A DNA stretch of 64,000 bases from Nostoc sp. 'Lobaria pulmonaria (5183) cyanobiont'. Its GTDB lineage: Bacteria > Cyanobacteriota > Cyanobacteriia > Cyanobacteriales > Nostocaceae. The stretch covers positions 6,494,545 through 6,558,544 of the forward strand of contig NZ_CP026692.1 of the NCBI RefSeq assembly GCF_002949795.1. Direction: 5' to 3'. Under the pieces are notes generated by a model. The model was not told the origin of the DNA. It did not search any database and was given only the letters and a program-made list of their open reading frames with translations. Position numbers and translations under genes: made by a program. Within the stretch, counting starts at the first letter, position 1. Every line of letters begins with the position of its first letter. Below are positions 62,455 through 64,000 of the stretch, piece after piece.

Positions 62455-63237
62455 TCAAAATTCCACAATAACTGGTACATGGTCGCTAGGTTGAGTTAAC
62501 TTTCTGGGTGCAACATCAATGATGCAACTTGTCGCACGCTCATACAGGATGGGTGTCAGATAGTGATGGTCAATTCGCCAACCTAAGTTACGACGGAAGG
62601 CGGCGGAACGATAATCCCACCAGCTATAATTTCCGCCTTCTGTGGTGAATTTGCGAAAAGCATCGGCAAATCCCAGTGTCAGAATATCCCGTAAGGCTTG
62701 GCGCTCTGTTTCTGTAGCCATAATGTGATTTTCTGTACTCACTTGCTCGTGAATATCCTTATCTTCCAAGGCGATATTGAAGTCGCCGCACACACAAATT
62801 GCGGCTTGTGACAGCACAAGCAATCGCAAATACTCGTGTAGCGCTGTCAACCAGCGCAGTTTGTATTCGTATTTCTCAGTTCCTACCGCTGCGCCATTAG
62901 GAACATATAAGTTTATAATCCGAACACTATCAATTACACCTGTAATCACGCGCTTTTGCTCGTCCCATTCGTGATGTAAATCTGGCAAAATCGCCCTAAA
63001 CCCGCTACTAACATCTAGGAGTGGCTGGCGGCTAATCAGGGCTACGCCGTTATAAGATTTTTGTCCTGACATATAAAGGTTATAGCCTAACCGCTCAAAA
63101 GGCGATCGCGGAAATTCAGCATCCACAACTTTGGTTTCTTGCAAGCAGAGAACATCAACCGGATTCAGGGTTAACCAATCGATAACCTGTTCAAGGCGAG
63201 TGCGAATTGAGTTGACGTTCCAAGTAGCGATTTTCAT
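62455..63237 (-). CDS. xth: Exodeoxyribonuclease III
   Basis: 260 aa, normal length for the Xth family of AP endonucleases. Motifs: KIATWNVNSIRTRL (2-15), LCLQETKV with catalytic Glu34, INLYVPNG, CGDFNIAL with Asp/Asn (about 146-153), NYSWWDYRS, LGWRIDHHYLT and the C-terminal DHVPVIV with Asp-His. It cuts DNA at abasic sites and removes 3' nucleotides in base excision repair. Stand-alone gene, convergent with the HopA1 gene. Confidence 0.96.
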   Translation of the reverse strand: MKIATWNVNSIRTRLEQVIDWLTLNPVDVLCLQETKVVDAEFPRSPFERLGYNLYMSGQKSYNGVALISRQPLLDVSSGFRAILPDLHHEWDEQKRVITGVIDSVRIINLYVPNGAAVGTEKYEYKLRWLTALHEYLRLLVLSQAAICVCGDFNIALEDKDIHEQVSTENHIMATETERQALRDILTLGFADAFRKFTTEGGNYSWWDYRSAAFRRNLGWRIDHHYLTPILYERATSCIIDVAPRKLTQPSDHVPVIVEF

Positions 63238-63696
63238 TAGTTAATTATCAGAATTTTTGTAAATTACTAATTACAAATTATGTAATTATTGTACAATTAC
63301 TTAATATTTATATTTTCTGTTCTTTTTGCCAATTACCTTTAAATGAAGCTTTAATGACTTGATCCCATTGAATATTTTAGTATTGTCAGCTACCAAATAT
63401 TCAATTTTGTAAGTTCTGCTACAAAATATTCTACCTCTTTATGATCCCCAAGACAGATGCAACAAATAATAGATTAGCTATACGGTTAGAAGTGTAGCTC
63501 AGAGTTGACTTTCGCCGATAGTCAGTTAAATTTCTTGGTAGAAAATTTGCGGTGCGGTTAACCGTTATTGTGCTTTTGTTAGCCTGTTAGGTTAATTTAA
63601 ATGTCAAAAGAGTAAGTACAAATGCTCTTTACTCATAAAATAATGATGTCGCTCATTATATTGAGGACAATTTCATAGACTGAACCAGAAAAACTT
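63238..63696. other. Intergenic region between divergent genes
   Basis: 459 bp, very AT-rich. TAATTAC-type heptamer variants occur at 63262-63303. No gene seen. Promoters for xth and the glycosyltransferase should lie here. Confidence 0.5.
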
Positions 63697-64000
63697 ATGA
63701 AAATCGCTCAAGTTGCCCCCTTATGGGAAAGGGTTCCACCTCCTAATTATGGAGGAATAGAACTGGTAGTGAGTCGCTTGACTGATGAACTTGTTCGTCG
63801 CGGTCATGAGGTAACTTTATTTGCCTCTGGCGATTCTCAAACTTTGGCTCATTTAGAAGCAGTTTATCCACGTGCATTACGCTTAGACCCAAATGTGAAA
63901 GAGTATGCAGTGTACGAAATGCTAGAACTAAGCCAAGTTTACCAACGTGCTACCCAATTCGATATTATCCATTCTCATATAGGGATTTCGGCATTACCTT
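63697..64000 (+). CDS. GT4 family glycosyltransferase (3' end beyond window)
   Basis: Read directly from ATG 63697: the frame is open to the window edge (about 101 codons). The N-terminal sequence MKIAQVAPLWERVPPPNYGG with IELVVSRLTDELVRRGHEVTLFASGDS, then FDIIHSHIG, is the N-terminal domain of a GT4 (GT-B) glycosyltransferase. The donor-binding half is outside the window. It is not linked to the polysaccharide island at 10-36 kb. Confidence 0.88.
   Translation, partial: MKIAQVAPLWERVPPPNYGGIELVVSRLTDELVRRGHEVTLFASGDSQTLAHLEAVYPRALRLDPNVKEYAVYEMLELSQVYQRATQFDIIHSHIGISALP

Overview
The window comes from a heterocyst-forming filamentous cyanobacterium of the Nostoc/Anabaena type. The evidence is the very frequent HIP1 octamer (gcgatcgc), heptanucleotide tandem repeats (ATTACGA, TTTGACT and TTGGGCA types), several kinds of small dispersed repeat, and a long gene block matching the heterocyst envelope polysaccharide (HEP) island of Anabaena/Nostoc PCC 7120 (alr2825-alr2841, recalled from published work and not searched here). 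I saw no rRNA, tRNA or CRISPR array by eye.

Layout. 1-8.1 kb is mixed accessory DNA: a nuclease-like/TPR protein cut by the window edge, a degraded Rpn-type nuclease fragment, a sugar-kinase-like phosphotransferase overlapping a DOMON-like gene, a NYN-domain protein, an orphan ATP-grasp ligase, a MITE-like element, a crtO-like pseudogene and an SDR oxidoreductase; an MFS transporter follows. From 9.9 to 35.9 kb, all on the minus strand, lies the HEP-type island of 19 genes. Read in the direction of transcription it holds nucleotide-sugar genes (rfbF, lhgO-like, NDP-sugar epimerase, rfbC, a SAF-domain oxidoreductase), two tandem duplicated pairs (two GT2 glycosyltransferases, two PhyH-type oxygenases), a GT4, a Wzc-like tyrosine autokinase, hepC, hepA, then more glycosyltransferases, an O-antigen-ligase-like polymerase and a GMC oxidoreductase. 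Together these could activate sugars, assemble repeat units on a lipid carrier and export/polymerise the envelope polysaccharide.

36.2-40 kb is a TerY-P triad (vWA protein, PP2C phosphatase, kinase-TPR protein). 40.7-42.3 kb holds a PATAN response regulator followed by a broken CheY, probably the remnant of a taxis operon. 42.4-43.3 kb encodes a Gly/Asn-rich repeat protein of unknown function. 45-53.8 kb carries pheT, a YciI protein, a Tab2-like RNA-binding protein, an aspartoacylase, an AGE-family epimerase, a Uma2 nuclease and a cupin, interspersed with two separate 21-bp-unit tandem arrays and many small dispersed repeats, some of them inserted in frame inside genes. 54-58.4 kb holds a BrxD-like ATPase with a membrane-anchored coiled-coil TerB-C protein, then a DUF815 ATPase. 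59.9-62.4 kb holds an APH-type phosphotransferase next to a HopA1-family protein, a pairing known from class V lanthipeptide and thioamitide dehydration; no convincing precursor peptide was found. The window ends with exonuclease III and the start of a GT4 gene.

The best candidates for something new are the APH-HopA1 pair, the TerB-C/BrxD-like module and the GNGNW repeat protein. Family assignments were made by reading the translated sequence; no database was searched.
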